64,000 nt of DNA from Fibrella aestuarina BUZ 2 (GTDB taxonomy: Bacteria; Bacteroidota; Bacteroidia; Cytophagales; Spirosomataceae), in contig NC_020054.1 of NCBI RefSeq assembly GCF_000331105.1, positions 1,043,698-1,107,697 of the forward strand, given 5' to 3'. The position numbers were made by a program, and so were the translations under genes. The notes under the pieces are model-generated. The model saw only the letters and a program-made list of their open reading frames with translations, searched no databases and was not told the origin of the DNA. Below are positions 25,295 through 33,338 of the stretch, in pieces (the stretch's first letter is position 1; each line of letters begins with the position of its first letter).

Positions 25295-27683
25295 GCCGCT
25301 GCTCTTACTCGCCATTCTGATCGGATTCGCCTGCGCCGGGGGCGACGAAGGCGAGTTCTGGAGTCTCTTCCAGCCTGAAACCGCCAACACCCAGCCCGAC
25401 GATCGGCTGTACGCGTTTACGCCGCTGCTCTACAACACTGATTATAGTGGATTCGACGACGGAGCGACCGATGATTCGCTGTCGAATGAGGCCAACGTAA
25501 AAGCCTGGACGGCTTATCTGGGAAATGGCTACACGGCCGATCAGGTTGAGGCGGCCCTGGCCGATAGCGCCGCTGGTCCGTTGGTGGCTCGCCTGGCGCA
25601 GACCAATGCCCCAGCGGCAACGTACCTGCGCTTTGCTTACGAGGCCCAGGCGGCGTCGGCACACGGCTCTGCGTGGGAACGAGTTCCCGGCGATACGACC
25701 CAACTTCGCTCACTGGCTACCAAAGCCCGGCAGCAGGCACAAACTGCAGCTGACCCGTTTTTGAAAGAACGGTATGCATTTCAGGCCGTCAAACTGGCCG
25801 ACGAAGCGGGCGAATTTGCCCGTAGCCGCGAGGCATATGATCAACTGGTGGGATCGCTGTCCAAACGCACCTTTATCAGCGATTGGGCGCGGGCCCGGCA
25901 GGCGGGGGCCTTGTTATCGCTGGGTGAAAAAGATCGGGCCCTGTTCGAGTTTGCGCAGGTATTTGCCAACTGCCCCAGCCGCCGCCACGCCGCCGAGCGA
26001 AGCATCCGGATGGGGAATCTGCATTTCACCGAAGGCGCGCTGAAGCTGGCGAAAACTGATGCCGAACGAGTGGCGATCTACGCCATCTGCGCCATTCAGC
26101 CTAAACAGGACGGGCTACCCTTGCTGGAAAAAATGGTGGCGCTGGACCCCAAACATCCGCTGAACGAACTGGTGCTGACTCGCGAAATCAACCGCAACGA
26201 GTACTACGCCAAACAAACCCGCTGGACCGGCTACGTTGACGCCGAAAACGACCGGACCGATTCACTTAATTTTGAATCGCGGCGCACGTCGGTGGCCGAT
26301 TATAACCAGAAATTACTGGCGTTTGCGGAAGGGGCCGCCAAAAACACGGCGTTGGGTAACCCCGCCCTTTACCTGACCGCCGCTGCCTACCTGCACTACC
26401 TCGCGGGCGACTATACCGCCGCCAAAACCACGCTCGACGAAGCCGCCAAACAACCAACCTCAAACAGTGCCCTGAAACAGCAGATCGCTCTTCAGCAGAT
26501 GCTGCTGCTCTCGGCCCAGCCCGACGTACCCGAAGCCCCTACCGAAACGCAGTTTGTGAGCTACCTGACCCAGTTTCAGCAGAACGCCGAAACGCGCTAC
26601 GACAACGGGGCCGCGCCCTACAACTTCCGGTTTGCCAATGCTCTGTCGGCAGCGGGCTTGCAGATGGCCGATCGGTATCTGAGCGGCGCGGCGGCAACGT
26701 CGGGCGGCTGGCTGAGTAGCTGTAGCTCGAAAAAGAAAGCTGAAACGGTGAACGGCCCCAACGCGGCCAAAGCCTTCCTGATGCGGGTCATCGCCGCAAA
26801 GGCTCGGTCGACAAACTTCTATGGCGACGATCAACTGACGCTCGAAGATTCCACCGACACACCAACGGCCCAGGCCGTGGCCGATTTTGTTACTAAACCC
26901 AGCGGTGAGTTCGACGAACGCCTGGCCAAACTGGCCGGTTTCGATGCCGACGTGGCCTATCAGCTGTTGGGGCGGCGCAACATCGCCGTGGGTAACTACG
27001 AAGCCGCTGCGCTGGCCTTCGCCAAAGTGAGCCCCAAAGCGTGGGCCAGTGAAGCCTACACCACCAACCTGACCGTCGACCCGTTTACGGTTAATTTTCC
27101 CGATGAGGGCAAACCGGCTTCCAAGGTTAGCCCGCTCCAGTTTGTGCAACGCCTCGCCGACCTGCAGACCAAAGCCAAACAGGCCGCCGCCAGCCAGCAA
27201 CGTGGCGACGTCGTTGCTCAACTCCATTATGAACTGGGTTGTGGCGCGTATAACCTCAGCTATTGGGGCAACGCCTGGATCCTGAACCGCCGCGCCCGCA
27301 GCAGTGCCGAGCCGCTACTGTATGGGCAGACCGCCGCCACGTTCGAGCGCATTTTGCAGGACCCGTATTACGTGAACACCATCGCCCTGCATCACTTTGA
27401 GCAGGCGGCTCAGTTGGCACAATCGCCCGAACTGGCCGCCAAAGCAACGTACCTGGCCGCCCGTTGCCAGCACGATGCCCTTCGGGTACGTCGCGAGATC
27501 GAGAAAGAAAAGACAGGTACGTATGTCGACGATGAAGACCCGGCCTTCAACCAGAAGATCGCCGGTATCGCCCGCGCCGAATACGATTCGTCAGCCAGCG
27601 TATTCCGTCAGCGGTTCCGTAGCACTCGATTCGCGCAGGATATGCTCACCAACTGCGCTCTCTACAAAGACGTGGTACAGTGA
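25248..27683 (+). CDS. large helical-repeat lipoprotein, unknown function
   Basis: An 811-residue protein with lipoprotein signal RPLLLLAILIGFAC. Most of it looks like helical repeats rich in Ala, with TPR-like pieces (LKERYAFQAVKLADEAGEFA, ALFEFAQVFANCP, AAYLHYLAGDYTAAKTTLDE, AVGNYEAAALAF). It may be a scaffold on the cell envelope. The only start is inside the previous gene (47-bp overlap). The gene pair with the TIM-barrel-like lipoprotein suggests a common function. Ends in a long inverted repeat shared with rnhB. Confidence 0.82.
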   Translation: MLPSSNSSVRLRQLRRPLLLLAILIGFACAGGDEGEFWSLFQPETANTQPDDRLYAFTPLLYNTDYSGFDDGATDDSLSNEANVKAWTAYLGNGYTADQVEAALADSAAGPLVARLAQTNAPAATYLRFAYEAQAASAHGSAWERVPGDTTQLRSLATKARQQAQTAADPFLKERYAFQAVKLADEAGEFARSREAYDQLVGSLSKRTFISDWARARQAGALLSLGEKDRALFEFAQVFANCPSRRHAAERSIRMGNLHFTEGALKLAKTDAERVAIYAICAIQPKQDGLPLLEKMVALDPKHPLNELVLTREINRNEYYAKQTRWTGYVDAENDRTDSLNFESRRTSVADYNQKLLAFAEGAAKNTALGNPALYLTAAAYLHYLAGDYTAAKTTLDEAAKQPTSNSALKQQIALQQMLLLSAQPDVPEAPTETQFVSYLTQFQQNAETRYDNGAAPYNFRFANALSAAGLQMADRYLSGAAATSGGWLSSCSSKKKAETVNGPNAAKAFLMRVIAAKARSTNFYGDDQLTLEDSTDTPTAQAVADFVTKPSGEFDERLAKLAGFDADVAYQLLGRRNIAVGNYEAAALAFAKVSPKAWASEAYTTNLTVDPFTVNFPDEGKPASKVSPLQFVQRLADLQTKAKQAAASQQRGDVVAQLHYELGCGAYNLSYWGNAWILNRRARSSAEPLLYGQTAATFERILQDPYYVNTIALHHFEQAAQLAQSPELAAKATYLAARCQHDALRVRREIEKEKTGTYVDDEDPAFNQKIAGIARAEYDSSASVFRQRFRSTRFAQDMLTNCALYKDVVQ

Positions 27684-27695
27684 AGAATGAGGTAC

Positions 27696-27822
27696 AATGA
27701 ATAGTGGATGATGAATAATGTATAATGAGACGGGCGATGGACCGCTGACGCGTCAGCAATACAACAGCGCTAGCGGTCTGCCGCCCCTTTCATTATACAT
27801 TGTACATCATCCATTATTCATT
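27696..27822. terminator. 55-nt inverted repeat at convergent ends
   Basis: Arms 27696-27750 and 27768-27822 match at about 45 of 55 positions with a 17-nt loop. Outer arms carry AATGAATA/GTATAATGA units; inner arms carry GACCGCT. The rightmost bases include part of the rnhB stop codon. Related to the repeats at 8248, 9168 and 60620 by shared arm units and CTGACGC or CTGCCGCC pieces. Likely two-way terminator. Confidence 0.72.
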
Positions 27823-28396
27823 AAACCAACCGAAAGCTCATCCGGTGGTATTCGGTGGGACCGTGCAGGCGGAGGGCGTCGCGGTGGTGGGCGGTGGGGT
27901 AGCCTACGTTCTGCGCCCATCCGTAGGCTGGGTACGTTCGGCCCAGTGTTTCCATCAGTTCATCGCGGTACGTTTTGGCCAGCACCGACGCCGCAGCAAT
28001 CGACAGATAGAGTGAGTCGCCTTTGACGATGCAGGTGTGCGGCACCATCGGGTATGGCCGGAACCGGTTGCCGTCGACCAGCAGGTGTTCGGGGCGGACG
28101 CTGAGCGCATCGGTAGCCCGGTGCATTGCCAGAAAGCTGGCCTGTAAAATATTGATCCGGTCGATGTCGGCGGGCGACACCTCGGCAATGGCCCAGGCAA
28201 TGGCGTCGCGGCGAATATCGGCTTGCAGGCGGTTGCGCTGGGGGCGGCTCAACTGTTTGGAGTCGGTCAGGATGGGGTGCTGGTAATCGGGGGGGAGGAT
28301 TACCGCCGCCGCCACGACGGGCCCGGCCAGGCAACCCCGTCCCACTTCGTCGAGACCGGCTTCTAATAAGCCAGCTGTATGGTATGATCGGAGCAT
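27821..28396 (-). CDS. rnhB: ribonuclease HII
   Basis: Removes RNA from RNA-DNA hybrids and single ribonucleotides from DNA. The 191-residue protein has LEAGLDEVGRGCLAGPVVAA with the catalytic Asp-Glu pair (residues 16-17), LLVDGNRF with the third Asp, and the final region SIAAASVLAKTYRDELM then YGWAQNVGYPTAHH. The length is normal. Its stop codon lies in the right arm of the long inverted repeat. Confidence 0.96.
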   Translation of the reverse strand: MLRSYHTAGLLEAGLDEVGRGCLAGPVVAAAVILPPDYQHPILTDSKQLSRPQRNRLQADIRRDAIAWAIAEVSPADIDRINILQASFLAMHRATDALSVRPEHLLVDGNRFRPYPMVPHTCIVKGDSLYLSIAAASVLAKTYRDELMETLGRTYPAYGWAQNVGYPTAHHRDALRLHGPTEYHRMSFRLV

Positions 28397-28415
28397 CAGG
28401 TAAATTCTGTCCGTT

Positions 28416-28423
28416 TATCTTTG
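28416..28423 (+). promoter_or_regulatory. -7 element upstream of the YbjQ-like gene
   Basis: TATCTTTG matches TAnnTTTG and ends 22 nt before the ATG at 28446. No clear TTG at the -33 distance. Confidence 0.45.
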
Positions 28424-28445
28424 AGCCTCATTCAACTCAAACGGT

Positions 28446-28766
28446 ATGCTCGTTACGACTACGCCCAGCATCGAAGGCAAACGCATCATTAACTACATTG
28501 GTCTGGTCAATGGCGAGGCCATTATTGGTGCCAATATCGTCAAGGATTTCTTCGCGGGCATCAGCGACATCGTCGGCGGGCGGTCGGGCGCTTATGAACA
28601 GGGCCTGCGCGAAGCCAAAAGTATTGCCATCCGCGAGATGATGGACCAGGCCACGCGGCTGGGTGCCAATGCCATCGTTGGCGTCGATCTGGACTACGAA
28701 ACCATCGGCGGAAACGGCTCGATGTTGATGGTATCGGCCAACGGAACAGCGGTTGTTATCGAATAG
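28446..28766 (+). CDS. YbjQ/UPF0145 family protein
   Basis: A 106-residue soluble protein with the family core [20 protein letters not shown], the region [18 protein letters not shown], and the repeated strand-helix end [20 protein letters not shown]. Members form pentameric rings; their function is not settled. It appears monocistronic, with its own -7 element and a hairpin region after it. Confidence 0.92.
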   Translation: MLVTTTPSIEGKRIINYIGLVNGEAIIGANIVKDFFAGISDIVGGRSGAYEQGLREAKSIAIREMMDQATRLGANAIVGVDLDYETIGGNGSMLMVSANGTAVVIE

Positions 28767-28811
28767 TGTTAAAAAGGGTGAAAGAGGCTTTTACCAATGA
28801 ATTTCGTTGGT

Positions 28812-28819
28812 TAAATTTG
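28812..28819 (+). promoter_or_regulatory. -7 element upstream of the putative clan CE enzyme gene
   Basis: TAAATTTG matches TAnnTTTG, about 70 nt before the ATG at 28891. A short hairpin (ACCAATGAA/TTCGTTGGT, 28793-28811) precedes it directly. No good TTG at -33. Confidence 0.4.
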
Positions 28820-28890
28820 GGTTATTCTAATACGGACTTACCCGATAGTCAGAACCGAAAACAAACGTTAGGCCTCTTTTTCGCCGCTTC

Positions 28891-30120
28891 ATGACCGTAC
28901 TCAATCCGATCCGTTTCAATGGGGAGAAACGGATGGATACTCACCCACTTCAGTCTACCGAATACACCAGCCAACACGCCGCCGAGGCGAATCATCACTT
29001 CGACGAAACCGTCAGACGGTTTCTGCGCCAGTGGATCGAACAGGGTACGGTTTTACATACAAGCGCCGACGACGTGCACAGCGAGTATGCCGCGCACGAC
29101 CTGGATGCCTTTGTGGAGGGCGGTGCATTGCGCGCCTTTTTCAAACACCATGACGATGCGCTTGAGCAACTGCTCAGCCAGCCCGATATTGCCCGGCATC
29201 TGCTCCGCACCGGCAACGACGTTCACTTTGAGCCCGACGCCTACGAACCGCTGCTGTCGCGCTTCGAGCGCCGCATCTACAACCTCGCCGCCCACCGCGA
29301 ACACCGCGAGGTGCCGTTTCGCTACAGTCCCACTAGTCGGCAGGGTATCCACGGCGATTCGATCGGCTGGACCGACACCGTGCAGGAAGGCGAAAACCCG
29401 CCCCGCGAAGACATCGGCTATTATTTTGGTACCCGCCGCTCCGACGAAATGGCGTTGAGCATTCTGGCCCGGCAGCTGCACAACGAAGCGCAGGTAGCCT
29501 ATGAGCTGCCCATGCACGTGATGACCGATGGCTACATGGAGGACGCCCTCCGGGCCATTCGCACGACAACCGAACAGCTTGGCGAAGCGGGCGAAACAGC
29601 TTTGCGGGGGTTTGTGATTCAGCGCCGCCATGCCGCGCATGATCGCCATCTGGGCGCGGCGTTTCTGCTGATGAACCCGGCTCAGCCCGACCAGCCCCGG
29701 CGCGTGATTTTCTGCGATACGCTCAACCCCAGCGGCACACCGCCCTGGTGGAATACGTTCAAGCGGGTGCTCGACGCGGTTTTTCCGCAACCCGACGGCA
29801 CCGCGCCCGTATCGGATCGGCTGGAAGATGGAAGCGTTAACCTGCAACGGCTGCACGATGGCGTGCCTGTTCGTCATCAGGACATCGACTGCGCGTTTTA
29901 CACGGCGTCGATTGCCAAAGCGTTGATTCAACTGGCGGCGCAGCAACCCGATCTGCTGCTGTATGGACCCATCGAGCACGTCGTGAGCCGCATGACTGAG
30001 CGCATGCCCGATTATTTCCTCGAAGCCAACGTACCCAAGCTGCCCACCGTGGTACGCGAAACCAACGTGATCCGCCGCTGGAACACCGGCCGCGAAGCCC
30101 TGCTGGAGTATACCAAGTAA
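28891..30120 (+). CDS. putative clan CE (Ulp1/YopJ-like) cysteine protease or acetyltransferase
   Basis: A 409-residue protein that I do not recognise as a named family. The C-terminal half shows, in order, His253 in DRHLGAAFLLMN, Asp276 in RVIFCDTLNPS, Gln330 and Cys334 in VRHQDIDCAFYTASIAKAL. That order and spacing (His, acidic residue, Gln before Cys) is the catalytic arrangement of Ulp1, deubiquitinases of clan CE and YopJ acetyltransferases; the stretch after the Cys resembles the YopJ helix. The N-terminal 240 residues are charged and rich in His, with no signal peptide or membrane segment. An internal ATG at 28933 (MDTHPLQST) is a possible start. It has a likely own promoter and ends in a perfect 31-bp hairpin. 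Function is inferred from the motif only. Confidence 0.6.
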   Translation: MTVLNPIRFNGEKRMDTHPLQSTEYTSQHAAEANHHFDETVRRFLRQWIEQGTVLHTSADDVHSEYAAHDLDAFVEGGALRAFFKHHDDALEQLLSQPDIARHLLRTGNDVHFEPDAYEPLLSRFERRIYNLAAHREHREVPFRYSPTSRQGIHGDSIGWTDTVQEGENPPREDIGYYFGTRRSDEMALSILARQLHNEAQVAYELPMHVMTDGYMEDALRAIRTTTEQLGEAGETALRGFVIQRRHAAHDRHLGAAFLLMNPAQPDQPRRVIFCDTLNPSGTPPWWNTFKRVLDAVFPQPDGTAPVSDRLEDGSVNLQRLHDGVPVRHQDIDCAFYTASIAKALIQLAAQQPDLLLYGPIEHVVSRMTERMPDYFLEANVPKLPTVVRETNVIRRWNTGREALLEYTK

Positions 30121-30125
30121 GTTAA

Positions 30126-30200
30126 GTTCAACGATAAGCGGTCCAGTGGGCAAAGTGCTGTATACATTCACTTTGCCCACTGGACCGCTTATCGTTGAAT
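30126..30200. terminator. 31-bp perfect inverted repeat at convergent ends
   Basis: Arms 30127-30157 and 30169-30199 are exact reverse complements with an 11-nt loop and one further G.T pair outside. It fits exactly between the two convergent stop codons (30120 and 30201). No T run. Sequence unrelated to the ATAATGA-type repeats. Confidence 0.78.
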
Positions 30201-30782
30201 CTATTTCACATACCCGATCAATTGCTCGCGCCAGCGGGCGTAGCCGGCGGGGCTAAGGTGCAGACCATCGGCCTCATACAAGGAATGGTCAGGTCGGCCG
30301 TCGGGCGTGAGCATGGCTACGGTGGCGTCGATAAACTGAAACTGCGGTCGTCGGCTTATATCGTCAGCGATGAACCGGTTGGCCAGCCGGATCGAATCGA
30401 CGAGTTGCCAGCGCGCCGGGCTCGGTTTGATCGACAAAAACGAAACCGGCACGTTGGGCAGGTGTTGTTCAATCTGCCGGGCCAGATCGCGGAAAAAGAG
30501 ACAGACCTCCTCGGGTTGCCGCCCTTCACCCAGATCATTATCGCCCGCGTAGAGGATCAGCGCGCGTGGCTGGGCCGGTACGACCAACCGCTCAAAATGC
30601 CAGGCGCAGGCCGCTAAGGTAGAGCCGCCAAAGCCCAAATTTAACGCGTCAATCTGGGGGAAATCGCGTTCCAGATTTGCCCAAAGCCGGATCGACGAGC
30701 TGCCGTAGAACACCGTTCTGCCGGGCGGGGTAGCCTTTACTTTCTTTTCTAATGCGTTAATTTCTTCCGAAAACAGGAGCAT
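30201..30782 (-). CDS. SGNH/GDSL hydrolase
   Basis: A 193-residue hydrolase. Block I TVFYGSSSIRLWANL (Ser in GSSS), block II Gly in NLGFGGST, block III LYAGDNDLGEG (Gly-x-Asn-Asp), block V DGLHLSPAGY (Asp and His). It has no signal peptide, unlike its paralogue at 58412-59056, with which it shares the GxSS, GDND and SIKPS motifs. It probably deacylates an ester; substrate unknown. Confidence 0.9.
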   Translation of the reverse strand: MLLFSEEINALEKKVKATPPGRTVFYGSSSIRLWANLERDFPQIDALNLGFGGSTLAACAWHFERLVVPAQPRALILYAGDNDLGEGRQPEEVCLFFRDLARQIEQHLPNVPVSFLSIKPSPARWQLVDSIRLANRFIADDISRRPQFQFIDATVAMLTPDGRPDHSLYEADGLHLSPAGYARWREQLIGYVK

Positions 30783-30809
30783 ACTGGTGACTCTAAAATG
30801 ACCGTAGGC

Positions 30810-30862
30810 TAACGTACCTGGCCGTTCGTAACGTGGCCTTTATACGTTGGCCCTGTACGTTA
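30810..30862. repeat. imperfect inverted repeat between two minus-strand genes
   Basis: TAACGTACCTGGCC (30810-30823) pairs at 12 of 14 positions with 30849-30862. Between them lie two more ACGTnGGCC boxes. One arm contains an AACGTACC motif. Could be a weak terminator between the SGNH and TonB genes or upstream regulatory structure. Confidence 0.4.
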
Positions 30863-30892
30863 TACGGTTATGGCGCTACTTTGTTTGGCCGT

Positions 30893-33190
30893 TTACCAAA
30901 ACCAGGTAGCGCTTAGGCGGGCGAAAAAGGGCGTTCCGGGCGTGAAATGAATTTCATTGACGGCAGTGGCCTCATTCCGCAGGCGGCTTTCGGTCGCAAA
31001 CTGCGTTTCCTTCCAGCGTGTATTGAACAGGTTTTGTAATGACAGACCCAACGTAAACTGACGTCGAGCGTAATTGACTTGCATATCCGTTACGAAATAG
31101 CCTTTTGCCATTATCGACCGATCCTCATTGGCAGGTCGATCGGCCATGTAGCGGTAACGGAGTGACCCACTGAAACCCGTCTGGCGTTGAAGCGACAACC
31201 CACCCGTAGACGTGAAGGTAGGCGCGAGCGGCAGGTAATTCTGACCCGCTTCGGCGTCGAGTGAGCGGGGGGTAGCCGTGTTGAGATCGACGTCGGCATA
31301 CAGGTTTCTAGCGAGCTGATAGCGGGCTGATAGGTCGAGCCCGTAGCGGCGCGACCGGCCGCTGGGTTCGACCACGCCCTCATCGCCAACCCACACAAAT
31401 TCCTGTTGCAACCACAGGTACCAGCCCGCCGCGTTGATGAGCAGGTTGGGCAATGGTTTTACAATCAGCCCCAGGTCGGAGCCGTAGGCTGGTGGTAGAA
31501 TCTGCCGGCCGCGCTGCGCCACTACCACCCGCGTATCGTTGGAGTGAAAGCCTTTGCCCGTGTTCAGGTACAGTTGCAGCGACGGGTTCAGCGTGTAGTA
31601 CAGGTTTAGCTTGGGCGAAACAATGGCCGCGTCGGCCTGCTGCCAGGTACGTTCCGTTGGGATGAGGTCGAGGTAGCGGTTCTGAAAATAATCAAGCCGG
31701 ACACCCGCGTTGAGCGTGAAGCGGTCGGAAAGCTCAAGCGTGGCGTCAGCGTAGGCCGCGGCGTTGCGCTCATTGACACTGCCAAACTGAAGCCGTTCAA
31801 GGGTTTCGGTGCGGTTAACCGTATGCGACAGTTCGCTGGCGCTGCCTTCCTCATCGCCCGTAATGTCCTGTCGGTACTGAAGCCCAGCGGCGGCCGTCAG
31901 GGGGCGATTGCCCAGGCGGTAGGTATGCGAGACGATGCCGTTATACCCAAACAGATGCCGTTTTTCGCGCTGCCGGATCTGATCACCGTTGATCGAGTCG
32001 TTTAAGAAAAACGTGAAGTTGGAGTAGAGTTCAAACGTGTACCGGCTGTAGAAAAACTGGTTTTTGATCGTGGTTTGGCCGGGCGTAACCGTCACGAGTT
32101 CGAGGTTGGCGTTGGTGCGGCTGGTTTCGCCGCCTTCGGTCGGGTCGATGGAGCCGAAGAACCCAATCTGCCTGCTGTCGACGGCCCGGTCGGGGATTTG
32201 GCCGGAATGATTCCAGCGGCTCCAGAACGTCGAGCCGGTCAGCGTAAGGTCGGTTGTTGGGGACAGATGCCGGTGGTATTTGCCCAACAGGTTGATGCGG
32301 TTGAATCGCTGTGGATTCTCGAAATACGAGTCGGAATACGAATACTCGCCCGCTACGTAGGCCGACTGATCGCGGCGCAGTTGATCGGGCGACAGCGGTT
32401 TGGGCTGAATAAGGTTGACGCTAAAAACGGTGCGGTAGGTGTTGTATTGACCTATTTCGACCTTGGCGAAACTCCGATCCAACACGGTTTTCGTCCGGAA
32501 ATCGGCCCAGCCCGCCGTAGTCAGATTACCCTTGTCGGTTTCATAAGGCCCTTTTTTGAACGAAACCCCGGCGACCAGTTCAGGAATAACGAAGTGCAGA
32601 TCGGCGTAGCCCTGCCCGTGTGCGTGCGACACCATGTTGACGGGCATCCCGTCGACCGTCAGTCGGATGTCGGTGCCGTGATCGAGGTCGAAACCGCGCA
32701 GAAAAATTTGCTCGGCCTTGCCGCCGCCCGCGTGTTGCCCGATGAACAGCCCCGGTACCAGCCGCAGAATCTCCTGCGAATTCACAATCGGGCGGGTCGT
32801 AATGTCGATAGCGCTGATGAGTTGCTGTCCCTGCGTTTTGCCCGCCGACACCACCACTTCCCGCAGTTCCAGCGTTGACCGGCCTAACGGAATGCTGACG
32901 GTCGTGGTTTCGTCGTCGAGGATAGTCAAGTCGATGGTGACCGATGTGTAGCCCAGGTACGTTACCTCGAGTTTGTAGGGCGAAGGCGGTAGGCGGTCGA
33001 ACACGAATTGGCCCAGCTCATTCGTCGTGGTGCTGCGGCCTAAGCCCGTCAGCTGCACGGTAGCTCCCCGAAGTGGTAACTGCGTCGCCTGATCAATAAC
33101 CGTCCCGGCTAATCGGCCTAGGTGCGCCCAGGCCGACAGGCTGACCAAAAGCAATGACAACGTCAGGAACAGCGTAGACAATCGGTTCAT
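30893..33190 (-). CDS. TonB-dependent receptor
   Basis: A 765-residue outer-membrane receptor. Signal peptide (FLTLSLLLVSLSAWA), a carboxypeptidase-regulatory-like domain at about residues 27-105 (GRLAGTVIDQATQLPLRGAT, then FVFDRLPPSPYKLEVTYLGY), a plug domain (about 120-235, ILRLVPGLFIGQHAGGGKAE, then IFLRGFDLDHGTDIRLTVDG), and a 22-strand-type barrel ending FFARLSATWFW, with the terminal aromatic residue needed for insertion. The HAGGGKAEQIF and DLDHGTD segments recall receptors for metals or small ligands. No SusD partner is adjacent, so this is not a Sus-type glycan locus. Confidence 0.93.
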   Translation of the reverse strand: MNRLSTLFLTLSLLLVSLSAWAHLGRLAGTVIDQATQLPLRGATVQLTGLGRSTTTNELGQFVFDRLPPSPYKLEVTYLGYTSVTIDLTILDDETTTVSIPLGRSTLELREVVVSAGKTQGQQLISAIDITTRPIVNSQEILRLVPGLFIGQHAGGGKAEQIFLRGFDLDHGTDIRLTVDGMPVNMVSHAHGQGYADLHFVIPELVAGVSFKKGPYETDKGNLTTAGWADFRTKTVLDRSFAKVEIGQYNTYRTVFSVNLIQPKPLSPDQLRRDQSAYVAGEYSYSDSYFENPQRFNRINLLGKYHRHLSPTTDLTLTGSTFWSRWNHSGQIPDRAVDSRQIGFFGSIDPTEGGETSRTNANLELVTVTPGQTTIKNQFFYSRYTFELYSNFTFFLNDSINGDQIRQREKRHLFGYNGIVSHTYRLGNRPLTAAAGLQYRQDITGDEEGSASELSHTVNRTETLERLQFGSVNERNAAAYADATLELSDRFTLNAGVRLDYFQNRYLDLIPTERTWQQADAAIVSPKLNLYYTLNPSLQLYLNTGKGFHSNDTRVVVAQRGRQILPPAYGSDLGLIVKPLPNLLINAAGWYLWLQQEFVWVGDEGVVEPSGRSRRYGLDLSARYQLARNLYADVDLNTATPRSLDAEAGQNYLPLAPTFTSTGGLSLQRQTGFSGSLRYRYMADRPANEDRSIMAKGYFVTDMQVNYARRQFTLGLSLQNLFNTRWKETQFATESRLRNEATAVNEIHFTPGTPFFARLSATWFW

Positions 33191-33285
33191 TAAGTGTATT
33201 CTTTGGGCGAAAATAGGTTGGTCAGCGCATTGCTACTGTATCACTAAAAGGAAACAGAGGGGCCGATTGGGCCTTGGCTACCAAC

Positions 33286-33314
33286 AAAAAGGCCCTGACT
33301 ATACGCCAGGGCCT
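33286..33314 (-). terminator. intrinsic terminator of the AAA+ ATPase gene
   Basis: On the minus strand AGGCCCTG (33307-33314 read in reverse) pairs with CAGGGCCT (33290-33297), with a 9-nt loop, followed by TTTT. It lies 25 bp beyond the stop at 33339. Confidence 0.85.
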
Positions 33315-33338
33315 CCTCTATTCGTTGCAGTCGACGGC

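Noticed and set aside
28891..30120. Reading the 409-residue protein as a phage or toxin-antitoxin component
   Set aside because: No partner gene, phage gene or short overlapping ORF is next to it; only the catalytic-motif argument is supported.
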